A DNA stretch of 64,000 bases from Pedobacter sp. FW305-3-2-15-E-R2A2 (GTDB taxonomy: Bacteria; Bacteroidota; Bacteroidia; Sphingobacteriales; Sphingobacteriaceae), in the NCBI RefSeq assembly GCF_038446955.1, contig NZ_CP151803.1, positions 2,170,001 to 2,234,000 on the forward strand, written 5' to 3'. Position numbers and translations under genes: made by a program. The notes under the pieces were generated by a model. That model ran no database searches, was not told the DNA's origin, and worked only from the letters and a program-made list of their open reading frames with translations. Below, one piece after another: positions 27,703 to 36,412 of this stretch (the stretch's first letter is position 1; each line of letters begins with the position of its first letter).

Positions 27703-27744
27703 ATGCTTAGGAAATTCCTGATTTTCCCTTACTGAGGAAATCGA

Positions 27745-27762
27745 ATTTGATGTACATCAAAT
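27745..27762. promoter_or_regulatory. Perfect 18-bp palindrome, candidate operator
   Basis: ATTTGATGTACATCAAAT is fully self-complementary and lies 41-58 nt upstream of the chosen start of the following membrane protein gene. A perfect palindrome without a loop favours a dimeric repressor site over an RNA hairpin. The cognate regulator is unknown. Confidence 0.45.
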
Positions 27763-27802
27763 GCATTTTGATTCTTTTGGAAGACATTTGAAGAAAAACA
27801 AA

Positions 27803-28240
27803 ATGAGAAAGATAAATACCCCCGTTTTACTGGCAAACATCCTGACTGGTCTCGCTTTTTTTGCGCATACCTTTGGTGGCGATATGGAGCTAAACAGCAT
27901 TCAACCTTCAATTGGGATAGACAATTGGGCGGAGAAGCAGCAAATCTGGACCATGGTAAGGTGCGGCTGGCATTGGATTTCATTTGATCTATTATTTGCC
28001 TCCATCGCACTTGCGCTCGTTAATTTCAGCAATTTTTTTGACCATAAGAAAGGCGTTCTGCAATTGTTGTCGTTTTACTTTTTTGGATATGCCCTCGTTT
28101 GGCTGTTTGTGCTCCTGATCTCAAATTCCTTTCCGGGGAACTTTCTGAAACTGGGGCAATGGATGTTGTTGGCAACGATTAGCGGGCTGATTTACTACGG
28201 AATAAAAAGAGAAGATGAAAAAACAATGATATACTCATAA
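27803..28240 (+). CDS. Small four-helix integral membrane protein
   Basis: The start is set at ATG 27803, because an in-frame ATG at 27761 falls inside the palindrome and adds a charged leader before the first helix. The 145-residue product has four hydrophobic segments (about 8-28, 55-80, 88-112, 118-138) and short polar loops. No motif identifies a function. It stands alone between two terminators, so it is a single-gene unit. Confidence 0.65.
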   Translation: MRKINTPVLLANILTGLAFFAHTFGGDMELNSIQPSIGIDNWAEKQQIWTMVRCGWHWISFDLLFASIALALVNFSNFFDHKKGVLQLLSFYFFGYALVWLFVLLISNSFPGNFLKLGQWMLLATISGLIYYGIKREDEKTMIYS

Positions 28241-28246
28241 AAAAAC

Positions 28247-28266
28247 CGGAAGAATAATCTTCCGGT
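28247..28266. terminator. Hairpin after the membrane protein gene
   Basis: CCGGAAGA and TCTTCCGG form a perfect 8-bp stem with a 4-nt loop, preceded by an A-run. A second GC-rich segment and a T-run at 28289-28295 follow. It serves the convergent ends of the membrane protein gene and the heme operon. Confidence 0.6.
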
Positions 28267-28293
28267 CATAGCTGGTGATGAACCGGCCTTTTT

Positions 28294-28428
28294 TTATTTT
28301 AAAACCCAGTAACCAAGGGCCAGCCATACGAGCCCTTTGATTAGAAAAAAGAGGAATCCCCAGATCCCAACTTTCTTTAACCATTTTAAGATGGTGGCTT
28401 TTTTATCTGATGTGGGTGTATTTGTCAT
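28294..28428 (-). CDS. 44-residue membrane miniprotein of the heme operon
   Basis: This ORF starts 2 nt after the hmuS stop and ends at TAA 28294-28296. The product has a polar Thr/Lys N-terminus, then KWLKKVGIWGFLFFLIKGLV and a second aromatic, Gly-rich stretch: one long or two short hydrophobic helices with basic edges. The tight spacing, absence of internal stops and protein-like hydrophobic pattern argue it is real. It could be a small subunit or assembly factor for the HmuUV permease; that is inference. Confidence 0.6.
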   Translation of the reverse strand: MTNTPTSDKKATILKWLKKVGIWGFLFFLIKGLVWLALGYWVLK

Positions 28429-28430
28429 AA

Positions 28431-29456
28431 TTAAAGCGATTCTTTCAGGACTTCACGCCAGCTTTCCAATTCAGGGATTCCAGGCTTGCGTTTACCAAAA
28501 AATTGAACAATCATTTCTCCGTTTTTGTCAAACAATTCGATAGAATTTACATCACCGTCAGTAGAAGGTTTTACGACCTGCCATACGCTGCGAACTTCAT
28601 CTTCACGAAGGTGCAAATTAAATTCTGGATCTAAAACATTAAACCAGGGTCCCATATCTACTAATTTTGTAATATTTCCGGTATGGATCTGGATACAACC
28701 TGCATTTCCAGTGAAAACCATCACTGGAACCTGCTTTTCCGAACAGCTGGTCATGGCTTTTCTGAAACCTTCCATACTGGTTTCCTTTGCCCTTCCTGCA
28801 GGAGCAAGACGCAGGGCCTGGGTTCTGGTTACTTTGAACTTTCTCAGGAGCATGAAAAACTCATGGCTGTCCTTCATATTGTTCCAGGCTTCCTGAAATC
28901 CGGCTACATCAATCTCTGCATCTGCCAGTTCCGGTTGAGGTGCTGCCTCAGGAGCTTTTTCTATCGCTACTGCTTCCTGATCCTCTTTGCGGAAATTTTG
29001 AACCAGCTGATCGTAAGCCTCCTGGTTACTGCGGTCGGTCAGGTAGATTTTATGCAGGGCGGTACCGTTGGCATCAAAGAACTGAAGACTTTTACGTCCT
29101 GCTTCTTCCACTGCAAAACCATGTTTCCATTGGCGAAGGAATAAGCGAAGGTCAATGTCTGCACCAAGTACCAACCCGGCATGGGGGGTAAAGGAAATGT
29201 CTTCATAAACGCCTTTTCTTTCGTTCACGCAATACTCGTTGCGGGTCAGGGCCATCACATAACCCAATGAGGTTACAGATTCAAGGATCTTCTCAAAATC
29301 AGGTTGTAAGAAAACGACCTGCTGACCTAATCCGGTCATCAGTAATTCAGCCTCAGTTACTTCCAGTTCCTGCGCGGCTTCTCTGATGCGTTTTTTAGGA
29401 TTTTCGATTTTATAGGCTTCATATTTTTGCTTCAGGGTGTTTGTTTCTGTAATCAT
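28431..29456 (-). CDS. hmuS: Hemin-degrading/heme-trafficking protein (HemS/ChuS family)
   Basis: This 341-residue cytoplasmic protein has the two-domain HemS/HmuS architecture (about 1-165 and 190-341). Each half carries a similar LMTGLGQQVVF or VMVFTGNAGCIQIHTG pattern, and conserved segments such as WFNVLDPEFNLHLREDEV support the family. Members bind heme delivered by HmuTUV and either store or degrade it to release iron. It is the fourth gene of hmuT-hmuU-hmuV-hmuS, 11 nt after hmuV, and is followed by a miniprotein. Confidence 0.92.
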   Translation of the reverse strand: MITETNTLKQKYEAYKIENPKKRIREAAQELEVTEAELLMTGLGQQVVFLQPDFEKILESVTSLGYVMALTRNEYCVNERKGVYEDISFTPHAGLVLGADIDLRLFLRQWKHGFAVEEAGRKSLQFFDANGTALHKIYLTDRSNQEAYDQLVQNFRKEDQEAVAIEKAPEAAPQPELADAEIDVAGFQEAWNNMKDSHEFFMLLRKFKVTRTQALRLAPAGRAKETSMEGFRKAMTSCSEKQVPVMVFTGNAGCIQIHTGNITKLVDMGPWFNVLDPEFNLHLREDEVRSVWQVVKPSTDGDVNSIELFDKNGEMIVQFFGKRKPGIPELESWREVLKESL

Positions 29457-29467
29457 GGTGTTGGTTT

Positions 29468-30268
29468 TTATGATAATGAACTTAAATTAACGGTTGTGTT
29501 TTTAGGAATAAAAAAGGGTTTGAGGGTCTTCGGATTGGTGAATACATCAGAGTCGATCTCAAATACTTCATAAATATTTTTTGTGTTTAATACTTCAGAG
29601 GCGGTTCCATCATACCATTTCCTGCCGTTCTTAAGCATCAGAATCCGGTCTGCATACTGGGCGGCAAGGTTGATGTCGTGTAAAATGCTGATCACCATAA
29701 AACCTCGTTTAGATAATGCTTTTGCAATAGCTAAAGTTTGTTGCTGGTATTGCAGGTCTAATCCTGAAACGGGCTCATCCATTAAAAGCAAGGCATTGGG
29801 AATGTCCCAGATCTGCACCAAAATTCTGGACAACTGTACCCTTTGCTGTTCTCCTCCGGATAAACTCAGGTAGGAACGCTCAGAAAGGTGTGTGGTTCCG
29901 GTAAGCTTCATCACCTCTTCACAGATTTCCTTGTCTTTAGGTGAAGGATTATTCTGGTAATGAGGGTAACGGCCCATCATCACAATTTCCTGTGCCATAA
30001 AGGCCATATTGACCACGTTTTGCTGATTGAGTACTGCCCTTTTTAGCGCAAGTTCAGGAGAAGAATAATGGCTGACTTCCTTATCGTGCAGGGTAAGGCT
30101 TCCTTTGGAAGGTTTCCGTTCTCCACTCAACATGCGCAGCAAAGTCGATTTTCCCGCGCCGTTTGCACCCAAAATCACGAGCATCTCGCCGGGGCGGATG
30201 CTGAAAGAAACATCCTTTACCAGCATGCGCTTTCCTGTTTCGTAACTGATATGATCTGCTATTAACAT
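29468..30268 (-). CDS. hmuV: Heme ABC transporter ATP-binding protein
   Basis: This is a 266-residue ATPase. It has Walker A GANGAGKS, signature LSLSGGEQQRV and Walker B ALLLMDEPVSGLD, then the H-loop SILHDINLAAQYADR. These are the hallmarks of FecE/HmuV subunits that power heme or siderophore import. Its start codon overlaps the hmuU stop by 1 nt, implying translational coupling. Confidence 0.94.
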   Translation of the reverse strand: MLIADHISYETGKRMLVKDVSFSIRPGEMLVILGANGAGKSTLLRMLSGERKPSKGSLTLHDKEVSHYSSPELALKRAVLNQQNVVNMAFMAQEIVMMGRYPHYQNNPSPKDKEICEEVMKLTGTTHLSERSYLSLSGGEQQRVQLSRILVQIWDIPNALLLMDEPVSGLDLQYQQQTLAIAKALSKRGFMVISILHDINLAAQYADRILMLKNGRKWYDGTASEVLNTKNIYEVFEIDSDVFTNPKTLKPFFIPKNTTVNLSSLS

Positions 30269-31314
30269 TATAGGGTCAGTTTTTTCTTGTCCTTAATTAA
30301 AATATATAAGAAGAGTGGGGTTCCTAATAAAGCCGTAATCACTCCGATAGGAAGTTCAATCGGGGCAATGATCGTTCTGCAAAGCATATCCGCCAGGGTC
30401 AGCATTAAGGCGCCCATCAATGCAGATGCAGGCAATACGTATTTATTATCAACGCCAACCAGTAGCCTGATCGTATGTGGAACAAGTAAACCTACAAATC
30501 CGATGATTCCGGAAACGGCTACAGCGGCACCTACAGCCATGGTCGACAAGATCACGACATTTCTTTTGATCCGGTTAATGCGGAGCCCAAGCTGATTGGC
30601 CTGCGTTTCTCCCAATGCAAAAGCATTCAGGGCTTTGCCCATATGAGGAAGGATCAATACCGGTAGGAGTACAAAAGGAGTGATGGCAAGGACGGTTTCC
30701 CAGGTAGCTCCGGCTAAGCTGCCCAGCATCCAGAAAGTAATGTTCCTCAGCTGCTGGTCGTCGGCCATGTAAGTGATCAACCCTGTCAATGCACCAGCGA
30801 GTGAATTGATGGCGATTCCGGCAAGCAGCATGGTGGCCACATTGGATTTTCCATCGGTCCGGGAGATCTGATAAACGAGCATTGCAGCAATTCCGGCACC
30901 TGCAAAGGCGCCAAAAGCCAATAGGTAATAACCGAGAAGATTACTCAGTCCGGCAAAAAGTGCCATCTCTAATACAATCACAATTACCGCCATTAACGAA
31001 GCGCCGGCAGAGATTCCAATCAATCCTGGTTCTGCCAAAGGGTTCCGGAAGATGCCTTGTATTGCGGCTCCGGAGATGCCCAATGCGGCACCTACGAGAA
31101 TACCCAGGACCACTCTTGGCAGACGGACGATATTTAAAACACCTTCATGTTGGATGGAAACCGCTGAACCGGAAAAGAAACCGATCTTCTTCGCGAGGAT
31201 GATCATGACATCAGTGACCGGGATTTTTACGGCACCCAATCCGAGTGAAAATGCCGCGGCTAAAAATAAGGCTACAGTCAGCAGCACATAGAGCGTTGCT
31301 TTCTGAATTACCAT
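30268..31314 (-). CDS. hmuU: Heme ABC transporter permease, FecCD family
   Basis: This 348-residue inner-membrane permease has about ten helices. It shows the family segments RLPRVVLGILVGAALGISGAAIQGIFRNPLAEPGL (positions about 48-83), a GFVGLLVPH loop and an ELPIGVITALLGTPLF coupling region. It moves heme from HmuT into the cytoplasm. It overlaps the end of hmuT by about 7 nt. Confidence 0.94.
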   Translation of the reverse strand: MVIQKATLYVLLTVALFLAAAFSLGLGAVKIPVTDVMIILAKKIGFFSGSAVSIQHEGVLNIVRLPRVVLGILVGAALGISGAAIQGIFRNPLAEPGLIGISAGASLMAVIVIVLEMALFAGLSNLLGYYLLAFGAFAGAGIAAMLVYQISRTDGKSNVATMLLAGIAINSLAGALTGLITYMADDQQLRNITFWMLGSLAGATWETVLAITPFVLLPVLILPHMGKALNAFALGETQANQLGLRINRIKRNVVILSTMAVGAAVAVSGIIGFVGLLVPHTIRLLVGVDNKYVLPASALMGALMLTLADMLCRTIIAPIELPIGVITALLGTPLFLYILIKDKKKLTL

Positions 31315-32138
31315 TTACTGTTGAGTTCTTTGATGGCTTGTGGAAGTCTGACAGAGAAGCTGACCATCAACTCTCCGTCCATTTGGATCACTCTTTTATT
31401 TTTTCCGGCATTGGTTAAACTAACTCCGGGCATTTTTAAAATACTATTGATGCCTCCAAGACTTTTATACCCGAAATCAAACATCAGGATCACATCAGGA
31501 TTGGCATTGACCAGAGCTTCTGTGGTATAAGGTTTATAACTCGAAAAGCCCTGTGCAGCATTTTTTCCGCCTGCAAGGGTAATCATCGCATCCATATTGG
31601 TGTTTTTTCCGGCAACCATCATCACACCTGTTCCACGGGCATAGACGAACAATACTTTAGGATGTTTTGGGTTTTTCTTTACCAAATCCAGCGACTGTAT
31701 CATATTATTTTCCATATGTTTTACCAAGGTCTCCCCCTTTTGGGCGACTTCCAGTGCTGCTGCAACGAATCTGATGAATTTTGAAGCACCTTTTACACTA
31801 TATTCCTGTTTGATACTGATCAGCTTTATTCCAGCGGATTTTAACTGATATTCGATGGCTTTAGATACATCGCCCTCTGGGGCAATGACCAGGTCTGGCG
31901 AAAAGGAGATGATGCCCTCTGCAGATAATACGCGATTCTGACTTACTCTGGGTAATTTAGAAACATAGGCCGGGTAAATACTGGTTACATCTACTGCTAC
32001 AATCTGACTTCCAAAGCCTAAGGCATCTACTGTTTCTGTTAGTGCGGCGCTTAAAGTGATAATCCGTTTAGGCGCAATTGCCGAAGAACTGTAATAACAT
32101 AATATTACCAATAGAAAGGTATGGAACGTTTTGATCAT
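31308..32138 (-). CDS. hmuT: Heme-binding periplasmic protein HmuT
   Basis: The start is moved from the in-frame ATG at 32174 to 32138, because the upstream 12 residues are basic and lie before the signal peptide, and the candidate operator ends close to 32206. The 276-residue product has a signal peptide (ending SSSAIA). Its TroA/BtuF-type cluster A-2 fold shows KRIITLSAALTETVDALG, with a predicted ligand loop near PRVSQNRVLSAEGI. It binds heme in the periplasm for HmuUV. Confidence 0.92.
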   Translation of the reverse strand: MIKTFHTFLLVILCYYSSSAIAPKRIITLSAALTETVDALGFGSQIVAVDVTSIYPAYVSKLPRVSQNRVLSAEGIISFSPDLVIAPEGDVSKAIEYQLKSAGIKLISIKQEYSVKGASKFIRFVAAALEVAQKGETLVKHMENNMIQSLDLVKKNPKHPKVLFVYARGTGVMMVAGKNTNMDAMITLAGGKNAAQGFSSYKPYTTEALVNANPDVILMFDFGYKSLGGINSILKMPGVSLTNAGKNKRVIQMDGELMVSFSVRLPQAIKELNSKW

Positions 32139-32185
32139 TTTTTGTTGGGGGTATTGACATTTATAACGATGCAAAGAAACCTTTA

Positions 32186-32203
32186 ATTATACTCATTCCA
32201 AAT
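32186..32203 (-). promoter_or_regulatory. Candidate Fur-like box of the hmuT promoter
   Basis: The sequence ATTATACTCATTCCAAAT is a near copy of the box in front of hmuR. It lies 48-65 nt upstream of hmuT and next to a TTTCTTTG -7-like element at about 32174-32181 on the minus strand. The shared core is ACTCATT between AT-rich arms. No other feature was seen in the rest of 32139-32495 apart from the hmuR box and T-rich DNA. Confidence 0.5.
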
Positions 32204-32460
32204 AATTATTTTTTTATTGTCGGTATTGGTATGTTTTCTCTTTTAGGGGGTAAAATGGGTGTTTTTTTAGCCGTTTTTTACAGTTAAGTAGTTGTTGTTT
32301 AGTTATTTGTGGTCTTTTTGTTAGGTGTCGTAATTGCTGCTTTTCTTTTAATTCTTCCTATAATATATCCCGAATCCGTAAATGTTATCCCGAAAAGGTT
32401 AAAAATAATCCCTTTTTCGTTGTGCAGATATTAGTAAATCTAAGCATATTTGCCTACTTT

Positions 32461-32479
32461 ATTTAGACTCATTAAAAAT
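32461..32479 (+). promoter_or_regulatory. Candidate Fur-like box of the hmuR promoter
   Basis: ATTTAGACTCATTAAAAAT is an imperfect inverted repeat (ATTTAGA/TAAAAAT around CTCAT). It lies 17-35 nt before the hmuR ATG and just after a CATATTTG -7-like element (32445-32452), so a bound repressor would cover the start of transcription. Similarity to the hmuT box suggests one regulator for the divergent operons. Confidence 0.5.
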
Positions 32480-32495
32480 AACACAGTATACTTGA

Positions 32496-34862
32496 ATGTA
32501 CAACTACATCTCTAAAAAGAATTGTTTATTGGCGCTGCTGTTTTTCTTTACCAATGCTGTGATGGCAAAGGAGATTAAAGGGAAATTGAGCGGAGTAGTT
32601 TATGACGATGCCAATAAGCCTCTTGCGGGAATTACAGTTGCTTTGGAGCCGGATATGCATCGTGCTTTGACCGATAAAAAAGGAGCATTTGAGATCGACC
32701 GACTATATGCGGGAACTTATACTTTGAAAATTTCTGCCATTGGATTTGGAACGCATACACAGGAAGTGGTGATTGAGGCAGGAAAAAAGAATACCATTAC
32801 CATCAGGTTAACCCGAAAAAATGAATCTCTAAATGAGGTGAGTGTGACCGGTGTTCACGGAAATCCGGATAATTTCATCGACATGACCAGGACAGCCATG
32901 CCCAGCACCGTGATTACACGCAAGGAAATTGAGCAAATGGGGAGCCGGAGACTGGATGAAGTACTGAAAGAACAAACCGGTTTGGCGATTGTCAACGATA
33001 TTGGTTCTGGAAACAGGGCGGTTGGCTTACAAATGCAGGGTTTTGACAGTGGCTATACCATGATCATGATCGACGGGCAACCCATGGTGGGCAGAAACAA
33101 CGGAAATTTTGATTTGTCAAGGATTACCGTCTCCAATATTGAAAGAATAGAGATTATTAAAGGTGCTTCTTCCTGTTTGTTTGGCAGTGAAGCCCTGGCA
33201 GGGGTGATCAACATCGTGACCCGTAAAAATATTACAGCACCGCAAGGCATGGCAGCATTGCGTTACGGTAGTTTTAATATGGTAGATGCCACATTGGAGG
33301 GAGAAACTCCTTTTGCAGGTAAAAGAGGTTCTGCTTACTTGTCCGCCAATTATTACCGCACCGATGGATTCAATTCTAATCCTTATCTGAAAGAAGGAAA
33401 AACGGCACCTCCCTTTGATAGTTATACTTTTCAGGGCAGGGGGCGCTATCTTCTTGGCGAAAACAGTACCCTGAATTTCAATGGAAGGTATGTAAACCGA
33501 CATTCGGTAAATGAAGTGTCTTATGGGGTAAAGCCAACTAAAGACGTAATGGATGAGCATGACCTCAATGGTTCGGTTTCCCTGAATCATCATTTTAACA
33601 ATGGAACAAAGCTAAAAACACAATATTACCTGACCCGTTATCAGACTGCCCAGGACATTACAGACCTGAATACGAGTCGGATCATGCCAGGCAGCCGCTT
33701 TGAGCAATACCTGCACCGGGCAGAGGTTCAGGCCGCACATCAGCTGTTTGCAAATGTGGAACTCACCGGAGGAACGGGAGCTGCTTATGAACTTTTGAAC
33801 CATTCTGCTTATCGCGGGAGAAAAAGCATGAGCAATTATTTCGCTTATGGACAGGCCGATTGGAAACTGAACAACGAACTGAACGTTACGGCAGGGGCCA
33901 GGTATGATTATCATGATAAATATGGCTCAAAATTAAATCCCAGCCTGGGCTTACAATATCGGCTTTTGCCCAACCTGACCTTTCGTGCTGCGGTAGGAAC
34001 AGGGTTTAAAACACCGAATTTCCAGCAGCTGTACCTGGTGTTTACCAATGTGCAAACAGGATATACGGTATTGGGAGCAGAGGAATTCTGGAGAGAATTG
34101 CAGCTGTTAAAAGAAGCAGGACAGATCAAAAGTGTTTTCCCTGTTTCAAAACAGGTGGGCACGCTGAAACCTGAACGTTCGGTTTCCTATAGTGCTGGTT
34201 TTGCGTATCAGCCGGTGAGTACGCTGAAGCTCGATGTCAATGTGTTCTATAACGATTTGAAGAATTTCATCAACTCTGAGCAGGTGGCGGTTAAAAATAA
34301 CGATCAGCAGATTTTCTCTTATATGAACATCGCTAAAGCCTATACGGCGGGAACGGAGATCGGATTGAACTGGTCGGCCACAAAATCGCTGACAGTTTCT
34401 GCGGGTTACCAGTTGTTGTATGCGGTAGATAAAGGGGTGGTGGATTCTATAAAAAATGGAACAGGGTTATATGCTGATGTTTACGATACGCGCCAGAATC
34501 AATTGAGAACTTCCACCAGAAAGGATTATGTGGGCATGAGCAATCGTTCCAGACATATGCTAAACCTGAAGTTGGCTTATGCGGAAGAAAAAACGGGAAT
34601 CTCAGGCTCAGTTAGGGTCAGCTACAGAGGGAAGTACGGATTTATGGAAGCCAACAGAGCAAATAACTTTCTAGACCCTTATGATACGTTTGTGGCAGGT
34701 TATTTTCTTTTTAACGCGGCCTTGCAGAAGACTTTTTATCATAAACATTTACAGTTACAACTGACCGGAGATAACCTGATGAATTATCGGGACCAGCTCA
34801 TGCCTGCCCAACAGGGCCGTGCTATTTTGCTGGGACTGAGCTGGAGATTTTTTAAAGATTAA
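32496..34862 (+). CDS. hmuR: TonB-dependent heme receptor (HmuR-like)
   Basis: This 788-residue outer-membrane receptor has a signal peptide ending AMA. A carboxypeptidase-regulatory-like domain (about 28-108, KLSGVVYDDANKPLAGI) precedes a plug (about 120-235, RRLDEVLKEQTGL, ERIEIIKGASSCLFGSEALAGVINIVT). A 22-strand-type barrel follows, ending in GLSWRFFKD. It is divergent from hmuTUVS and first in a run with five HmuY-like genes, which supports heme or heme-protein as ligand. The receptor imports heme using TonB energy. Confidence 0.92.
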   Translation: MYNYISKKNCLLALLFFFTNAVMAKEIKGKLSGVVYDDANKPLAGITVALEPDMHRALTDKKGAFEIDRLYAGTYTLKISAIGFGTHTQEVVIEAGKKNTITIRLTRKNESLNEVSVTGVHGNPDNFIDMTRTAMPSTVITRKEIEQMGSRRLDEVLKEQTGLAIVNDIGSGNRAVGLQMQGFDSGYTMIMIDGQPMVGRNNGNFDLSRITVSNIERIEIIKGASSCLFGSEALAGVINIVTRKNITAPQGMAALRYGSFNMVDATLEGETPFAGKRGSAYLSANYYRTDGFNSNPYLKEGKTAPPFDSYTFQGRGRYLLGENSTLNFNGRYVNRHSVNEVSYGVKPTKDVMDEHDLNGSVSLNHHFNNGTKLKTQYYLTRYQTAQDITDLNTSRIMPGSRFEQYLHRAEVQAAHQLFANVELTGGTGAAYELLNHSAYRGRKSMSNYFAYGQADWKLNNELNVTAGARYDYHDKYGSKLNPSLGLQYRLLPNLTFRAAVGTGFKTPNFQQLYLVFTNVQTGYTVLGAEEFWRELQLLKEAGQIKSVFPVSKQVGTLKPERSVSYSAGFAYQPVSTLKLDVNVFYNDLKNFINSEQVAVKNNDQQIFSYMNIAKAYTAGTEIGLNWSATKSLTVSAGYQLLYAVDKGVVDSIKNGTGLYADVYDTRQNQLRTSTRKDYVGMSNRSRHMLNLKLAYAEEKTGISGSVRVSYRGKYGFMEANRANNFLDPYDTFVAGYFLFNAALQKTFYHKHLQLQLTGDNLMNYRDQLMPAQQGRAILLGLSWRFFKD

Positions 34863-34873
34863 TATAAAGAAAT

Positions 34874-35557
34874 ATGACTATAAAATCAGTAGTGTTATTG
34901 AGCCTCGTGGTATTGTGCTTTGGCTCCTGTACTAAAGACGAAGTAAAACCAGCGTTGGAAGATGGAAAAAGTACGGTCATTCAAGACCTTGCCGGCGATC
35001 TTGGTGCTTCCATGGCAGAAGGAATAGATGGCAAAGTAAAACGCCCTTTCGAGGACTGGTACTTTAACCTCAGAACGAAGGAACAGTTGAAAGATACGGT
35101 GAAACATGCGAAGACCATGAATTGGGATATCGGGTTTACCGGGATCTACAATTCTATGATCGTGATCAACAATGGCAGCAATCCGAAAAGTCCGGGGTAT
35201 GGCGGACAGGGAAAAGGGTTGATCATCGCGCTGGAGAAAAACTATGCTGAAGTGACTGAAGCACCCAGCCTGGAAGAGATGAAAACTAAAAACCTGTCTT
35301 TTGTGGGCTGGGATGCCTATCCGCAACCCGACAACAGGGGTTGGTATTTCTACGACATGAGAACCCATATTTCAGTGCCTGTTAAGGGACGGACCTTTGT
35401 CTTGCTTACCGCGGATGGCAAGTTTGCCAAGCTGGAAATGAAAAATATCTACAAAGGAAATCCGGCAAGTGTGAGTGACTTACATTGGCCTGCACCTTAT
35501 TTCACCTTCCGCTATTTTATTCAGGAAGACGGAAGCAGAAACCTAAAGACCAATTAA
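34874..35557 (+). CDS. hmuY: HmuY-like heme-binding lipoprotein 1
   Basis: This 227-residue lipoprotein has a signal ending LCFGSC (lipid-attached C19). The body shows the HmuY pattern: NWDIGFTGIYNS (about 83-94), a WYFYDMRTH block with H165, the strand RTFVLLTADGKFAK, and a final PYFTFRYFIQEDGSRNLKTN. HmuY proteins capture heme at the cell surface and hand it to HmuR. It lies 11 nt after hmuR. Of the five copies it is the shortest and closest to classical HmuY. Confidence 0.9.
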   Translation: MTIKSVVLLSLVVLCFGSCTKDEVKPALEDGKSTVIQDLAGDLGASMAEGIDGKVKRPFEDWYFNLRTKEQLKDTVKHAKTMNWDIGFTGIYNSMIVINNGSNPKSPGYGGQGKGLIIALEKNYAEVTEAPSLEEMKTKNLSFVGWDAYPQPDNRGWYFYDMRTHISVPVKGRTFVLLTADGKFAKLEMKNIYKGNPASVSDLHWPAPYFTFRYFIQEDGSRNLKTN

Positions 35558-35568
35558 AATTTAAAGAA

Positions 35569-36408
35569 ATGAAGAACTCTCGATTAAAAATATGGGCCCT
35601 GATTTTCAGTTGCGCTTTCGGATTGCTGTCCTGCTCAAAAAACGAAACACCCGCTGAGCCGGAAAAGGTGCTGCCAGCATTAAACCCGGTAACGGTTACG
35701 GTAAGCGGAGAATATACGGTAAACAATCTTCCGGGTGATCTCACAGCTAAGATGGAAGGTCAGGGCATGGAAGGAACCGGAAATTTTAAACCTGTTTATT
35801 ATAGCCTGGAAGACGGTAGGGTAGTCCCGGCCGAATATGCAAATACCGACAAATGGGACCTGGCTTTTAGCGGCATTTACAACAGCAGCGTCTGGGCAAA
35901 CGACGGTACGGTGAAGTTTGAAAATGGCAATGCCGGGCCAGGATTTGGCAGCCCGGGACGTGGAGGCCTGTACCTGGTGGTGGATAAATCCATTGACGCA
36001 AAGTATTATGATGAGGCCAAACACCAGCCCCGTCAGGTTCCAATTGACAAGGCGTTGCTGGATGAGGCTTATCAGAACGTGAAGACTGTTCCTGTTGCGG
36101 ATGACCAGTTGCTTTCCAGAGGCTTCCTGACATTGGATTATTTTCTGGGCAGCGGATCCGGTTATGCTTTTTACGATTTCTATGGGGCGATGTTTCCGGG
36201 AGATAAAACCAGGGCACATATTGTCTATAACCTGCCAAGGGCGATCATCGTAAAGACCGCCAAAGGAAATTATGCGAAAGTGATCCTGTATAGCTTTTAT
36301 AAAGGAAGCCCGCTGAGCCCTACACTGGCTTCGGAAGCACCATACCTGACCTTTAAATACACGATCCTGAAAGATGGTTCCAAAGATTTTACTAAAACAA
36401 GCAAATAA
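35569..36408 (+). CDS. HmuY-like heme-binding lipoprotein 2
   Basis: The start is ATG 35569, 11 nt after the first HmuY stop; an in-frame ATG at 35485 lies inside the preceding gene. The 279-residue lipoprotein has a signal ending LLSC (C22). Its HmuY marks are KWDLAFSGIYNS (about 95-106), an H217 in KTRAHIVY just before PRAIIVKTAKGNYAK, and the terminal PYLTFKYTILKDGSKD. An extended middle insert makes it longer than copy 1. The role is presumed to be heme capture. Confidence 0.85.
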   Translation: MKNSRLKIWALIFSCAFGLLSCSKNETPAEPEKVLPALNPVTVTVSGEYTVNNLPGDLTAKMEGQGMEGTGNFKPVYYSLEDGRVVPAEYANTDKWDLAFSGIYNSSVWANDGTVKFENGNAGPGFGSPGRGGLYLVVDKSIDAKYYDEAKHQPRQVPIDKALLDEAYQNVKTVPVADDQLLSRGFLTLDYFLGSGSGYAFYDFYGAMFPGDKTRAHIVYNLPRAIIVKTAKGNYAKVILYSFYKGSPLSPTLASEAPYLTFKYTILKDGSKDFTKTSK

Positions 36409-36412
36409 AAAT

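Noticed and set aside
35485-35568. Longer start for HmuY-like gene 2 at 35485
   Set aside because: It overlaps HmuY-like gene 1 and delays the lipoprotein signal.
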